Numbered from the stretch's first letter, positions 1-15,100 are shown. The stretch: 64,000 nt of DNA from Patiria pectinifera (GCA_029964075.1 CM057133.1:14966699-15030698); one strand, 5' to 3'. Numbers and translations are program-made. Notes: generated by a model from the sequence alone, not told the origin.

Positions 1-57
1 AACTGGTTACTGTCCCCTCAAATTTTTTTAGGCTCTCGGCACTACGAATAAATCTAC

Positions 58-195
58 CTTCACCAGAGTCATTTGGCGTTGAATGGATGCAATAGGCATT
101 GTAATCATGGCAACAGTCGCCGTAATTTGGGCAGACGGAATCACAGTAACAACCTCCTTGACTGCCGTCAGTAAAGCATCTGAACTGACATGAAG
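58..195 (-). CDS. SMB domain exon S59 (subtype A)
   Basis: 46 codons, starting [11 protein letters not shown] and ending [10 protein letters not shown] before a GTAGAT donor. A histidine follows the CC pair (CCHDY), as in its duplicate S48. The donor shows that the gene continues off the left edge of the window. Confidence 0.88.
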
Positions 196-3100
196 CTGGT
201 ACAGAAGTTAACAGAAAAAAATAGTACACAAAACGAAGTAAAATCATACAATTTTCTTTGGTAAAGTGCACTCAATATTGACCTACTCATTCTTCATGCT
301 ATTAATGTGCGAAGGCCTCTCTATTTCGAGCAACTTGTTTCAGAGATTGTTAAGCCAATGGACAAAGACAGTTTTTAAAACCCTGAAAATGCTTCAGAAC
401 TTTTTTTGAGGGTAAAGACATGTCAAAATGGATAATGCAAGGAACATTGCTATTTATAATTTTGAAATATTAATATTCTCCTTTTCGTATGTTAAAATTG
501 CGTTTAAAGGAAAACAATTTCTGTCACTTAATCACAACATACACTTACCATCTCCAAAGACATCATTTGCAGGTTGGCGTACGCAAACAGAACTGAAGTC
601 AGAACAGCAATCGCCCCAAAACGTACAAGACGAGTCACAGTAACATCCTCCTTGACTGCCCCAGGAGTAACATCGATTGACGCAGGAAGCTTATATGGGG
701 ATATAAGAAGGAAATCAATAAATTAATTTCTGGAAAAACACCCACCCTACACCGAGATATCAAGAAAATATCACTCGATCCATGTCTAGAGCCAAAGATG
801 GACTAGAAAGTAAAACAAAACAAGTAAACTCATAGTTCTGGCATTCCATTCATTTACATTTAAAATTGTTGTTAAAATACTTCAACAAAACTTACCATCA
901 CCAGGGGTACTAGGTCCAGGATGGCGTGTGCAAATAGAATTGAAGTCTGTACAGCAGTCATTGAAATACGGACACGCTGAGTCACAATAGCATCCTCCTT
1001 GACTGCCCCAGGAGTAACACCGATTAACGCAGGTTGCTAAATGAGGGTATCAAAGGTAAATTGCACATGATTCGACTAATCGAGCCGGGGTTTCTAACAA
1101 GGGTTTTCCTCCAAGATTTCTTTTCACATACAAAATCGTGACTTGACCCAAAACTGTAAAGTCAATGATTAACTGACGATGGCAATTCAAAACACTGTAA
1201 AATGAAGATCTGATCCTGTGAAACACACACTGCTTGTGGAGTCAGTGAGATATTGAAGGTTCAAGGTAAGGTCACAATTTAAATATGTCAATACCAATGC
1301 ACACCAACGTTTTCCTCCGAAAAATTTACCTTCCCCGGAGCCATCTGGATTGGAATGGACGCAATATGTTTCGTAATCTGGACAGCAGTCGCCAAAATAC
1401 GGGCACGAGGAATCACAATAGCAACCTCCCTGACCGCCCCATGTGTAACATCGGAACTGACAAGAAGCTGTGGGAGAGGTAATAGCATCGGCATAATGAT
1501 TAAGAAAGTAATATTTGTGCAATCAACTGGAAAAATTAATCCTTGTATTTCTGTAAGTTTTCGGTTCTAAGCTGCCTGGTCTAAGAAAATATTAAAACCT
1601 TAGCTTGCAACGATTGGTAACTATTTTGTACCCAAAAAAACTGATTTCACAATTTTTAAATCCGACGTAGTTTGAAGATAAGAAAAGCTTAAAGGCAATG
1701 GTGCTGCGTTTTCAACCATTCTACCTTTCGATATAATAACTTATAGCACTCAAACATGGGACAGGATATAAAAACTACTTACGATCACCAGGGATATTAG
1801 GTCCAGGTTGGCGTGTGCACACAGCAGTGAAGTCTGAACAGCAGTCACCGAAATACGTACACGCCGAGTCACAATAACATCCTCCTTGACTGCCCCAGGA
1901 GTAACATCGGTTAACGCAGGTTGCTAGAATGGAGTTTCAGAAGTTAATCAGATATTAATAACACCGAGAGCCTTTTTGACAAAAAAGTGGTTCCTTTTAC
2001 AATCAACACATTTTGTAGCAAGCAAAACATTAACTAAGACTTCCGAGTGTAAGCATTTCAAAGCTGAATGAAATCGCTGAAAGGCCTCTTGATTTAATTG
2101 TTGTAACAATAAGTTCAAAATGTAAACAATGTGCAGTAAGCAACTGATAAAGTCATTTTCAACATAGACTAATTTACCTTCACCAGAGTCATCTGGCGTT
2201 GAATGGACACAATAAGTCTGGTAATCAGGACAGCAGTCGCCATAATCTGGACAGACGGAATCACAGTAGCATCCTCCTTGACTGCCGTCAGTATAGCATC
2301 TGAACTGACAAGAAGCTGGATGAACGGTAACAAGAAACAAGTGACATCCATTATGTACAAGTAATTGAAGAACACGAGTGTGTCATTATTTTGACAAAAC
2401 AGGTTGAGGGAAAATAATTATTTCTCTCGGTATGTAAAATACATCAGCTCACTTGTTTGTTTGGCAAAAATACAAAAATTAATTTGCAAGCAGTAGCAAT
2501 TTATTAGATAAGACATGACCAATTTCTTCAGAAATTTTTTTCACAAAAATTACTCAAAATAATACACTTACATTTTTAAACGGCCGGGAACAGTTTACTT
2601 GAAGAATCAGAAACTTACCGTCTCCAAAGGTATCATTAGCAGGTGTGCGTTTGCAGACAGTAGTGAAGTCTGAACAGCAGTCTTCATAATGTGTACACGC
2701 CGAGTCGCAGGCACATCCTCCTTGACTGCCCGAGGAGTAACATCTATCAACGCAAGTTGCTGAAAAGAGTTTGTTAAAATTTAGCGTTAAAAACACTCCA
2801 AGAATTCTTCATTGGAGACAATTATACCACTCACTAAGACAGTCGCAATGACACCCAAATTGTAAAATGAAATATCCACAGGACGTGATTTGATATAATC
2901 CAGGTCATTTTACGTTCTGATGTGAATACAAATTTGGATAATTTGATGAAACATCAAAGTTCAGGATTTCAAGTGTAAAGCGACAAGATTTGAGTTAAAC
3001 CTTGAACTGTGGTGTAATCTGCTAAGGTACATTTTAAAGCGTATACCAGGATATCACATTTACGTTTTGAGGTGAATAGAAATTTTGAAAATGTGTAGAA

Positions 3101-6100
3101 AGTATCATTTTTTTATAAAACATCAAAGTACAGGATTTCAGGTGTTAAAGCGACAAGATTTGAGTTAAACCTTGAACTGTGGTATAATCTGCTAAGGTAC
3201 ATTTTAAAGTGTATACCAACTACCAAGTGATATCATCACAGCAGCCAGTGGATGACAAAATCTCTAAGTGCATGTCTTACTCTAGAGTCAATACAGGCCT
3301 ACAACATGTAAAGATGCATTTGAAAACTATCACGGAATCAAGGTTGTTCATTTATCATGTTGTATAACCGCATACGAAGCACATTTCAGGAATGTCCCTC
3401 ATCGAGATTGCGCAACCCCCCCCCCCTTAAATCGTTCCCGACGTTGGCAATTTACCTTCACCAGAGCTATCATGTGGATGTGAATGGACGCAATAGATAT
3501 TGTAATCTGGACAGCAGTCGCCAAAAGTTGGGCACACAGAATCACAATAGCATCCTCCTTGACTGCCCCATGTGTAACATCGGAATTGGCAGGAGGCTAG
3601 AGAGATCATAATAGTTAAAAATCTTTATAGCCTCAAACCAGAAATTCGAAGTTTCTTAGAAATAGATATTCATTCAACAATGATATACTATGATTCAGAT
3701 GTTTTGTCTCCTTTTACTCCAATATGTAAACAGAGAATTCCTACACCTCATCGTAATGAAAAACTAGGATGTCAAAATTTGGGCAACGGAATGACAATAA
3801 CAGGCTCCTCGACTGCTTTCAGTTGATCATAAAAAGACAAGAAATTGAGAATGGGCTGAAAAGAAACACGAGAACATTTGAACAGGAAGCCACACATATT
3901 TATTCTTGTGCAACTGGCTATGTGTTGCTTTCTCTCGGAGATAACACCTTGAAGAAGCAATGCCTGAAAATCCATCTCCAGAAAAAAAGTGAAACAGTCA
4001 ACAATTGTGGAAAAAGATGAAAAATTATTACAAAACTGATCGATAAGAGAAACGAAATCTGTGACCAAATTTACAACATCATATTCTCGTATATTCATTG
4101 GCTCTTTTTCATTGTGCAAATCATTTGTGAATCAAACTGAAAGAGCTATCACTTACCATCTCCAAAGACATCATTTCCAGGTGTGCGTGTACAAACAGAA
4201 GTGAAGTCCGAACAGCAGTCGTTAAAATATGTACACGCTGAGTCGCAGGCACATCCTCCTTGACTGCCCCAGGAGTAACATCGATCAACGCAGGTTGCTA
4301 AAAAGAGAGTGCGAGGATTGCTATTATATTTAATCTAATTTCATTTCATTAAAAACATTCCAAGAATTTCTCATACTGAAGTGAAGTCTGAACAGCAGTC
4401 GTTAAAATATGTACACGCTGAGTCGCAGGCACATCCTCCTTGACTGCCCCAGGAGTAACATCGATTGACGCAGCTCGCTAAATGGAAGACGTTAATGTTT
4501 AATAACACACCGACAACGACAGGTTTAATGTTAACGAGATTGCCTCATGGTTCAGGTAACCTTAATGATACCGAACCTATTCAGAAGAAAAGTTATTGAA
4601 CTTGATCTGATCAGACGCAAAGGCAAAAATAGATAATTGACAAACCCAAAAAGTTCACAATTCTTGGATTTTGATTTGATCAACATTTTACGATCACGTG
4701 TATGGGGAAAGACCCGCTTCTTCCTCCACCGCATCGGTGCTTGTGACAATGACACCTGCCTAAGTCGATCACCAAAGACAATAATCCTGCTATATCCTGC
4801 CCAATCTTCGTAAATTGGAAATTTACCTTTACCAGCGCCATAATGTGGATGTTTGTGGACGCAATAGGTATGGTAATCTGGACAGCAGTCGCCATAATCC
4901 GGACAGACAGAATCACAGTAGCAACCTCCTTGACTGCCCCATTGGTAACATCGGAATTGGCAGGAAGCTAGGACAAAAAGTTTTTGAAATTGAAATTTTT
5001 GATGACGAATGCTTAACTGTATTACACAGATTTCCCATCAAATTCAAATGAAGTTTCCCAATCGGCTACCATAAAAACCCTACAAGACAAGTTATTGTGT
5101 TCAGCAACTATGCGCAATAATTTAGGCACACACTAACAGTAAGAACCTCCTTGATTGTTGGGAGTCTAACATCACACACAACACGAAACTGCAAATAGGG
5201 CAGAAAAGAAGCGTGCAACAATAAAACTTTCAACATTGATTTCTTCATACTAACTTACTCAAGGATTGAAGACTTACAAAGTTAAACATCGAAAGCCATG
5301 TCAAATGAAGGCACAACTTATATAAGTTTCACACAATTTGAAAACAGAATCGATTTAAAAATAATTTACAAGATTCGCTCAGACGGATTGCATCTTCTCA
5401 AATATCACGACTACAATGTAAACTTTTGGAATGGACAAATACATTCCAATTTAACGATTGGTGGAAATCCAGTAGTTCGTTTGAGTTAAAAACCACTCAC
5501 CGTCTCCAAAGACATTATTTGCAGGTGAGCGCGTGCAAACAGAGGTGAAGTCTAAACAACAGTCGCCCCAATACGTACACGCAGAGTCACAAAAACATCC
5601 TCCTTGACTGCCCCAGGAGTAACAGCGATTAACACAGCTTCCTGAAATGACGATGATAAAGGTAAACCTGATTAAGTACCCAACTCAGAAATCTGCAGAG
5701 TAGAATAGTCCTCTACAGTTATACAATCTTGATAAAAACCAACTATGCCACACGTGTCATACTATCCTGTTAACTGCAACCGATTAATGAATCTCAAAAC
5801 AATGAGAGGCGACGTTAATAAAAAAAAACTCCTTTAAACAACTAAAAATTATAAGAGAATAAATGTGTGCTTTGCCGGTTTTAAACACTGTGTGTAAGAC
5901 CGGTTTGGAGTTTGGACGCTGATAATGACCATATTGATAATAGTAGTGTTTAAAACCGACCAAACATATAATCCTATTCATAAATACCCTTTTTCGGTCA
6001 GAGGGTCACAACAAGAAAGTCAATAAATTTACTTCATATTATTTTAAACACCCCTCTTGCTGTGTTATTGTACGTGCCTCTCGCGAGTAAATCGTAAACA

Positions 6101-9100
6101 CGTGCCGTTCCGGTAAACACTGTCTTAGACAATTATTATGAACGTCTCAATACAGTCAAAAGCGGATACGGGTGTATGGTCATACAGAGTTAGGAACTGG
6201 TTACTGTCCCCTCAAATTCTTTTAGGCTCTCGGCACTACCAATAAATTTACCTTCACCGGAGTCATTTGGCATTGAATGGATGCAATAGGCATTGTAATC
6301 ATGGCAACAGTCGCCGTAATTTGGGCAGACGGAATCACAGTAACAACCTCCTTGACTGCCGTCAGTATAGCATCTGAACTGACACGAAGCTGGTACAGAA
6401 GTTAAAAGAAAAAAATGGTACACATAACGAAGTAAAACCATACAATTTTCTTTGGTAAAGTGTACTTAATATTGACGTACTCATTCTTCATGCTAATGTG
6501 CGAAGGTCTGTCTATTTCGAGCAACTTATTTCAAACACTGTTCGGCCAATGGACAAAGAGAGTAAATAAAACCCTGAAAAGCCTTCAGAACCTTTTTAGT
6601 GGTAAAGACATGTCAAAATGGATATTGCAAGGAACATTGCTATTGATAAATTTGAAATATTAATATTCCCCTTTTCGTATGTTAAAATTGCGTTTAAAGG
6701 AAACCAATTTCTGTCACTTAATCACAACATACACTTACCATCCCCAAAGACATCATTTGCAGGTTGGCGTACGCAAACAGAACTGAAGTCAGAACAGCAA
6801 TCGCCCCAAAACGTACAAGACGAGTCACAGTAACATCCTCCTTGACTGCCCCAGGAGTAACATCGATTGACGCAGGAAGCTTATACGAGGATATAAGAAG
6901 TAAATCAATGAATTAATTTCTGAAAAAAAAACACCCAACCTATACCGAGATATCAAGAAAATATCACTCGATCCATGTCTAGAGCCAAAGATGGACTAGA
7001 AAGTAAAACAAAACAAGTAAACTCATAGTTCTGGCATTCCATTCATTCACATTTAAAATTGTTGTTAAAATACTTCAACAAAACTTACCATCACCAGTGG
7101 TACTAGGTCCAGGATGGCGTGTGCAAATAGAATTGAAGTCTGTACAGCAGTCATTGAAATACGGACACGCTGAGTCACAATAACATCCTCCTTGACTGCC
7201 CCAGGAGTAACACCGATTAACGCAGGTTGCTAAATGAGGGTATCAAAGGTAAATTGCACTTGATTCGACTAATCGAGCCGGGGTTTCTAACAAGGGTTTT
7301 CCTCCAAGATTTCTTTTCACACACAAAATAGTGACTTGACCCAAAACTGTAAAGTGAATGATTACCTGACGATGGCAATTCAAAACACTGTAAAATGCAG
7401 ATCTGATCCTGTGAAACACTCACTGCTTGTGGAGTCAGTGAGATATTGAAGGTTCAAGGTAAGGTCAATGCAAATTAAATATGTCAATACCAATGCACAC
7501 CCACGTTTTCCTCCGAAAAATTTACCTTCCCCGGAGTCATCTGGATTGGAATGGACGCAATATGTTTCGTAATCTGGACAGCAGTCGCCAAAATACGGGC
7601 ACGAGGAATCACAATAGCAGCCTCCCTGACCGCCCCATGTGTAACATCGGAGCTGACACGAAGCTGTGGGAGAGGTAATAGCATCGGCATAATTATTAAG
7701 AAAGTAATATTTGTGCAATCAACTGGAAAAATTAATCCTTGTATTTCTGTAAGTTTTCTGTTCAAAGCTGCCTGGTCTAAGAAAATATTAAAACCTTAGC
7801 TTGCAACGATTGGTGACTATTTTGTAACCCAAAAACCTGATTTCACAATTTTTAAATCCGACGTAGTTTGAAGATAAGAAAAGCTTAAAGGCAATGGTGC
7901 TGCGTTTTCAACCATTCTACCTTTCGATATAACTTATAGCACTCAAACATGGGACAGGATATAAAAACCACTTACGATCACCAGGAGTACTTGGTCCAGG
8001 TTGGCGTGTGCACACAGCATTGAAGTCTGAACAGCAGTCACCGAAATACGTACACGCCGAGTCACAATAACATCCTCCTTGACTGCCCCATGAGTAACAT
8101 CGGTTAACGCAGGTTGCTAGAATGGAGTTCCAGAAGTTAATCAGAAATTAATAGCACCGAGAGCCTTATTGACAAAAAACTGGTTCCTTTAACAATCTAC
8201 ACATTTTGTAGCAAGCAAAACGTTAACTAAGACTTCCGAGTGTAAGCATTTCAAAGCTGAATGAAATCGCTGAAAGGCCTCTTGATTTAATTGTTGTAAC
8301 AATAAGTTCAAAATGTAAACGATGTGCAGTAAGCAACTGATAAAGTCATTTTCAACATAGACTAATTTACCTTCACCAGAGTCATCTGGTGTTGAATGGA
8401 CACAATAAGTCTGGTAATCAGGACAGCAGTCGCCATAATCTGGACAGACGGAATCACAGTAGCATCCTCCTTGACTGCCGTCAGTATAGCATCTGAACTG
8501 ACAAGAAGCTGGATGAACGGTAACAAGAAACAAGTGACATCCATTATGTACAAGTAATTGAAGAACACGAGTGTGTCATTATTTTGACAAAACAGGTTGA
8601 GGGAAATTAATTACTTCTCTCGGTATGTAAAATACATCAGCTCACTTGTTTGTTTGGCAAAAATACAAAAATTAATTTGCAAGCAGTAGCAATTTATTAG
8701 ATAAGACATGACCAATTTCTTCAGAAATTTTTTTCACAAAAAAAAATCAAAATAATACACTTACATTTTTAAATGGCCGGGAACAGTTTACTTGAAGAAT
8801 CAGAAACTTACCGTCTCCAAAGGTATCATTAGCAGGTGTGCGTTTGCAGACAGTAGTGAAGTCTGAACAGCAGTCTTCATAATGTGTACACGCCGAGTCG
8901 CAGGCACATCCTCCTTGACTGCCCGAGGAGTAACATCTATCAACGCAAGTTGCTGAAAAGAGTTTGTTAAAATTTAGCGTTAAAAACACTCCAAGAATTC
9001 TTCATTGGAGACAATTATACCACTCACTACGACAGTCGCAATGACACCCAAATTGTAAAATGAAATATCCACAGGACGTGATTTGATATAATCCAGGTCA

Positions 9101-12100
9101 TTTTACGTTCTGATGTGAATAAAAATTTGGATAATTTGATGAAACATCAAAGTCCAGGATTTCAAGTGTAAAGCTACGAGATTTGAGTTGAACCTTGAAC
9201 TGTGGTACAATCTGCTAAGGTACATTTTAAAGCGAATACCAACTACCAAGTGATATTACCACAGCACCCACTGGATGACGAAATCTCTGAGTGCATGTCT
9301 TACTCTAGAGTCAATACAGGCCTACAAGGCCAACATGTAAAGATGCAACTGAAAAATATCTTGGAATCAAGGTTGTTCGTTTATCATACGAAACACATTT
9401 TAGGAATGTTCCTCATGGAGATTAAGCAAACCCCTACAAACCATTCCCGATGGGAATTTACCTTCTCCGGAGCTATCATGTGGATGTGAATGGATGCAAT
9501 AGATATTGTAATCTGGACAGCAGTCGCCAAAAGTTGGGCAGACGGAATCACAATAGCATCCTCCTTGGCTGCCCGATGTGTAGCATCGGAATTGGCAGAA
9601 GGCTAGAGAGATCATAACAGTTACAAATCTTTATTGCCTCAAACAGAAACTGAAAGTTTCTTAGTAATAGATATTTATTCAAGAATGATAAACTATGACC
9701 CGGATGTTTTCTCTTCCTTTTTTTTTTTTACTTCATTATGGTTAAAGAATCCCTACACCTCATCGTAATGAAAGACGGAATGGCAATAACAGGCTCCTTG
9801 ACTGCTTTCAGTTGATCATAAGAAGACAAGAAATTCAAAATGGGCTTTAAAAAGCACAAGGAAGCCACACATATATGTATTCTTGTGCAACTGGCTATGT
9901 GTTGCTTTCTCTAGGATATAACACCTTGAAGGAGCAATGCCTGAAAATCCATCTCCAGAAAAAAAAAACAGTCAACAATTATTGAAAAAAAACAGTCAAT
10001 GAAAAGATTACAAAAACTGGACAAGAGTAACGGAATTTACACCACCGTTATATTCTTGTATATTATTCATGTACTCTTTTCCCATGTAAAAATTGGTATG
10101 TGAATCAAACTTTTTTCCTTGAAAGAGCTATCACTTACCATCTCCAAAGACATCATTTCCAGGTGCGCGTGTGCAAACCGAAGTGAAGTCCGAACAGCAG
10201 TCGTTAAAATATGTACATGCTGAGTCGCAGGCACATCCTCCTGTACTACCCCAGGAGTAACATCGATTGACGCAGCTCGCTAAATGGAAAAGGTTAAGGG
10301 TTTCAAAGTAAATGTTCAACAACACCCCGACCAAGATAGTTTTGTCAACAGACTGCCTCATTGTTGAGGTAACCTTAATGATAACGGACCTATTCAGAAA
10401 AAAAAGTTATTCAACAAGATCTGATCAGAGGCAAAGGCACAAATGGATAATTGACAAACACAAACAATTCACAATTCTTGGATTTTGATTTGATCAACAT
10501 TTTACGATCACGTGTATGGGGAAAGACCCGCTTCTTCCTCCACCGCATCGGTGCTTGTGACAACGACACCTGCCTAAGTCGATCACCAAAGACAATTAAT
10601 CTGCCATCCTGCCTAATCTTCAAGCCTCTATACAGACCCTTAGGACTGACTGAACTCGATGAAGACACAGTCAAGTGGCTGCAAGAATCGGACATTCCTG
10701 TGTGATTTGCTACGAAAGCAGCATACGAACAAACGATAACGTCCGTACAGCTGATAAAAAAGGGGTCGGGTTGGATGGTACGCTGTGTTTATGTAGTCAT
10801 TACGATGCACTTCCAATACATCCCTTCAAGAATACGCATACCCCAACATTGGAAATTTACCTTTACCAGCGCCATAATGTGGATGTTTGTGGACGCAATA
10901 GGTATGGTAATCTGGACAGCAGTCGCCATAACTGGGGCACACGGAATCACAATAGCAACCCCCTTGACTGCCCGATTGGTAACACCGGAATTGACAGGAA
11001 GCTAGAAGAAAAAGTCAAATAGAAAATAGAAAAACCGACGTAATATCTTCGCAAAGAATTAAAAATTGTGAAATCAATTTAATAAGTTGAGTTTACAAGT
11101 GAAGACTTTGCCCCTTGCATAGAAAACTAGAACGGCGAAGCCGCCATGGCTCACTGTCGAGGGCGGGAATGGAGGCTGAAGGTAGGGTCGGAGATGGGCA
11201 TGATGGAAGGGGATCAGGATTCTCGTTGATGTGCCAAGGTGTAGGGGTCAGTTTTTTTAACTGCCAACATAAACTACCAACAAATGTTCTTACACATGTG
11301 TACATGTTCATATACCACATCACCACCATCACCACACCTAATTCCATAATAATTGCTTTTTTGTCCGGCTTGCTCTGAGAAAAAATTTTTCCAGTAACAA
11401 CGAAACGCATTTTAGGTTGACACCATTTGAAAACAGCTATCATTTTTGAAACATTTTCAAAAATAACGGAATCTTCTAACATTATAACCGCCACTTTTTT
11501 CAGATATTTTCGTTTGATTGTTTTGAAATGTAAAGGTTGTGGGTTAACACAAAACAAATCCTCTGTACGCAATATATCTTACCGTCTCCAAAGACATCAT
11601 TTCCAGGTTCGCGGGTGCAAACAGAAGTGAAGTCCGAACAGCAGTCGTTAAAATTTGTACACGCCGAGTCACAAAAACATCCTCCTTGACTGCCCCACGA
11701 GTAACAGCGATTCACGCAGGTTGCTGAAACGAGGATGTTAAAGGTAAATGTTAACATCTGTCTCAAGAAGCTGACACAGCCGAATAGTCCAAATAGCGTA
11801 GACAATTCAGAAAATCGTTAAACCATCAGCTACAATTAAGGCAATGTAAATACAAAGCACCTTCTTTTATCTCTGATAGTGTCTAATCATCAATTTACTT
11901 TTTTAGAGAACATCATACCAGAACAGTAAAAGTTCAGGATTTCAAAATTTAACAGTAACGTATGCACAGCCGATAAGTGACAAGTCGAGTAACTGTGGCA
12001 ATGTGTGTCGTATTTGTCCATTTCACAAAATGTCCCTCCTTAAAATTACAAACCCCGAAATCCTTCCTGACGGAGGTAACTTACCCGGGCCGGGGTTATT

Positions 12101-15100
12101 ATGTGGATTTGAATGGACGCAATAGGTATTGTAATCTGGACAGCAGTCGCCATACTCTGGACAGACGGAATCACAGTAGCAACCTCCTTGACTGCCGTCA
12201 GTGTAGCATCTGAACTGACAAGAAGCTGGAGATGAAAAAAGAAAGAAAGACATCTAAACTTTGATTGGAAACCATTTAACTTCAATATTAATGGTTAGTT
12301 AATCTATTCATTTTTTGACAATAATATTCGAGCACTGATTTCCATACCTTGTCTAATCAGTAAACAAAACAAAATTAGGTTTGACCAATCTTTCAAAAAG
12401 TCTACTTTTACTGGCGAATGCCATGTGACTCGCTCGCGGCCAATCAAATACATAATTTGTGGGTGCGGTATTATAATAACAATTGTATTTTCACTCATGA
12501 GAAGACACCTACCGTCTCCAAAGACATCGTTTCCAGGTGTGCGTGTACAAACAGAATCAAAGTCCGTACAGCAGTCACCGAAGGACGGACACGACCAGTC
12601 ACAATAACATCCTCCTTGACTGCCCCAGGAGTAACAGCGATTGACGCAGGAAGCTTAAAGAGATTATTACAAGTAAATAATTAAATTACATTCTGACTAA
12701 GTCCACCTGTGTTTAATACTATCAAGATATTAAGGAAATTAAATGAAAAAAATAACACTCAACTGTTTAGAATCAGAGACTAGAAAGCAATCAAAGGTAG
12801 TTTGTCGAAGAATTTTGAAAGTATCATCATCATCACAAGGAATCCGAAGAAGCGCAAAACTAGGTGTCAAGTTTTAAATTCACAGTAGTTAAGGCTATGT
12901 TAATTAGTTGCAAAATAACATTGTATTTGTAAATTTTTCTTTTCTTTAAGTTTCTTAAATTGAAAAATACGGCCCTTTACTAATAAGTTGAAAAACCTTG
13001 TGCAATCAAAACAAACTTATTAAGAGAAAATACAAAACAGTAACTGCATCAATATTTGCATTTCACAATCATGTCGCAAACTTCGTAACGATTGAAACAG
13101 TATCAGTGCTACTTGATTAAATATAAAACTTACCATCACCAGAACTGTCAGTTGCAGGTTGGCGTGTGCAAACAGAATTGAAGTCCGCACAACAGTCATT
13201 GAAATACGGACACGCCGAGTCGCAAAAGCATCCTCCTTGACTGCCCCAGGAGTAACATCGATTGACGCAGGTTGCTAAATGAGGGTATCAGAGGTAAGTC
13301 TGATTAGTGACTTAATACAAACCCACTCTTGGAACTTGGGTTTCTACCAAGAGTCTCTAGTCATATCAAAGCAAATACTACAGAGCTAAAGCTGTAGAGT
13401 CTATTTGTATCGGAGTAGTTAAAAATCTTAAAAAATCAGTCGGAACTAAGCATCAATTAGGTTTTCTGGTTTAAAATCAGGTGTATATGCAGAGTCAACA
13501 AAATGTATAACATAAATCCAAAGCCTGTGAATGAGCTTAAAAAAAGTTCCAAATATATTTAAATCATTTTATGTCTCTGCGACAAACTTCCAAGATGCAA
13601 ACCATCACTTTTTCCCCTGCACAATTACCTTCGCCAGAGTCATCTGGTGTTGAATGAATGCAATAGGTATTGTAGTCGGGACAGCAGTCGCCAAAATACG
13701 GGCACGAGGAATCACAATAGCAGCCTCCTTGACTGCCCCATGTGTAACATCGGAACTGACACGAAGCTGGAAGAACGGTAGGAACAGGTGGACAACATAA
13801 CGCTTGCCTTCTACACAAGACCAGGCGCGGTTCTACGGGGGGGCTGTAGCCCCCCCAAAATTTTGTCTAGCCCCCCAAAATAAATTCCGTAAAACAAAAA
13901 ATTGCATTAGCAAAAAGAAGGATTGTGATGTACATGCGAACGGTCTCCCCCTAAAGACGAAATAGCCATGACAAGGGTGCATAAGTGCATTAGTTAATAT
14001 ACATGTAGTGTGAATGATTTTAGGATTTTATTGGCGCTCCCCATTGAAAATATGGCATGAGCCCTCCCCCCCCCCCCCTATTGATTTTCGGAGGCCTAAG
14101 TGTCTGGAAAAAATAACCGGTCAACATTTCAGCACGCCTCCCTGAAAAAAATTCTGGATCCACCGTGCTAGCCCCCCCCCCAAAATATTGGTTCTAGAAC
14201 CGCGCCTGCACAAGACTTAGAATTATTCCTTCATTTCGACTACGTTATGGATTGCTTGTTAAAAGCTCAATATTGAAAACTTTAATATCTAGCAGTGATT
14301 AGTAACATTTTGGATATGAAATAAAAAGCCAGATTTCAAATGTTTTATCAAAATTTTAAATATCCAAAAAATGAAAATTGCTTTTTTGATCATTTCGCTA
14401 TGGCAAGTTAGGAATGCATGGTCTCACAATTCAATTGAACTGGACATCACTTACCATTACCAGGGATATTGGTACCAGGTGCGCGTGTGCAGACAGCAGT
14501 GAAGTCTGAACAACAGTCACCGAAATGTGTACACGCGGAGTCGCAATAACATCCTCCTTGACTGCCCCAGGAGTAACACCGATTGACACAGGTTGCTGTA
14601 ATGAAGGTGTTACAGTTAAACCTCAGATAGCAAAACTGTACAGAAAAACATGTTTTTCTCGTGTAGACAGAATTGTATTGATTTACACACTGATTGTTAA
14701 AAGTTGAAGCCCTATAGGCCTAGATAGCTCAGCTGGTACTTCATTGGAACGGCAATCCGGCGGTCACCGGTTCAGACCCCGCTCCAGTTCAATTTATTTG
14801 TTCAACTATTTAACAATTATTATAACGCTCAGCTTTAGGTGTTGTCTGCCTTTAAGCTGTGGTGATCTTTTCCGGGGTGTGAGTGACTACTGATAAAAAT
14901 AGCTGAAAATAGCTGAAAACAGCTGAAAAAGGTGTAAAAAAAAGCTGAACTTTGGAAATCTCCTATACTTTTGTACACAGCAAGTGAGGGAAGAAAGCTG
15001 AAATCCAAAACAAAAAAAAGCTGAAATCAGCTATAAAGCTGAGATTTCACACCCCTGTCTTTTATTAAGGTGCATTTCAGATATATCCCTTCTACATAAT

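Larger units (their letters stand above)
1..5000. repeat. 6.19 kb tandem block, copy 1 (partial at left edge)
   Basis: Position 1 aligns with 6195 and the exons keep offsets of 6190-6196 up to 2759, then 5982-6082 up to S49. Eleven exons (S59-S49) pair one to one with S48-S38. Identity is very high through introns in the first 2.8 kb and falls afterwards because of indels. Confidence 0.88.
6195..11020. repeat. 6.19 kb tandem block, copy 2
   Basis: Copy 2 starts AACTGGTTACTGTCCCCTCA at 6195, as at position 1. It lacks the 187-base intron duplication and the truncated exon of copy 1, and has an extra segment of about 200 bases at 10625-10850 before S39. Exon homology continues more weakly to S38 at 11.7 kb. 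Confidence 0.88.

Noticed and set aside
428..643. Plus-strand open frame of 71 codons, repeated at 6618-6833
   Set aside because: It is the antisense shadow of SMB exons S58 and S47; its translation has no family features, while the minus strand has the eight-cysteine pattern and splice sites.
11093..11572. 159-codon minus-strand open frame
   Set aside because: No domain, low-complexity tail, lies across an intron and does not match the cysteine pattern or phase of the gene.
14715..14800. Functional tRNA gene
   Set aside because: A and B boxes are present but the arms do not pair into a clean cloverleaf; a tRNA-derived SINE fits better. The same holds for 25155-25265.
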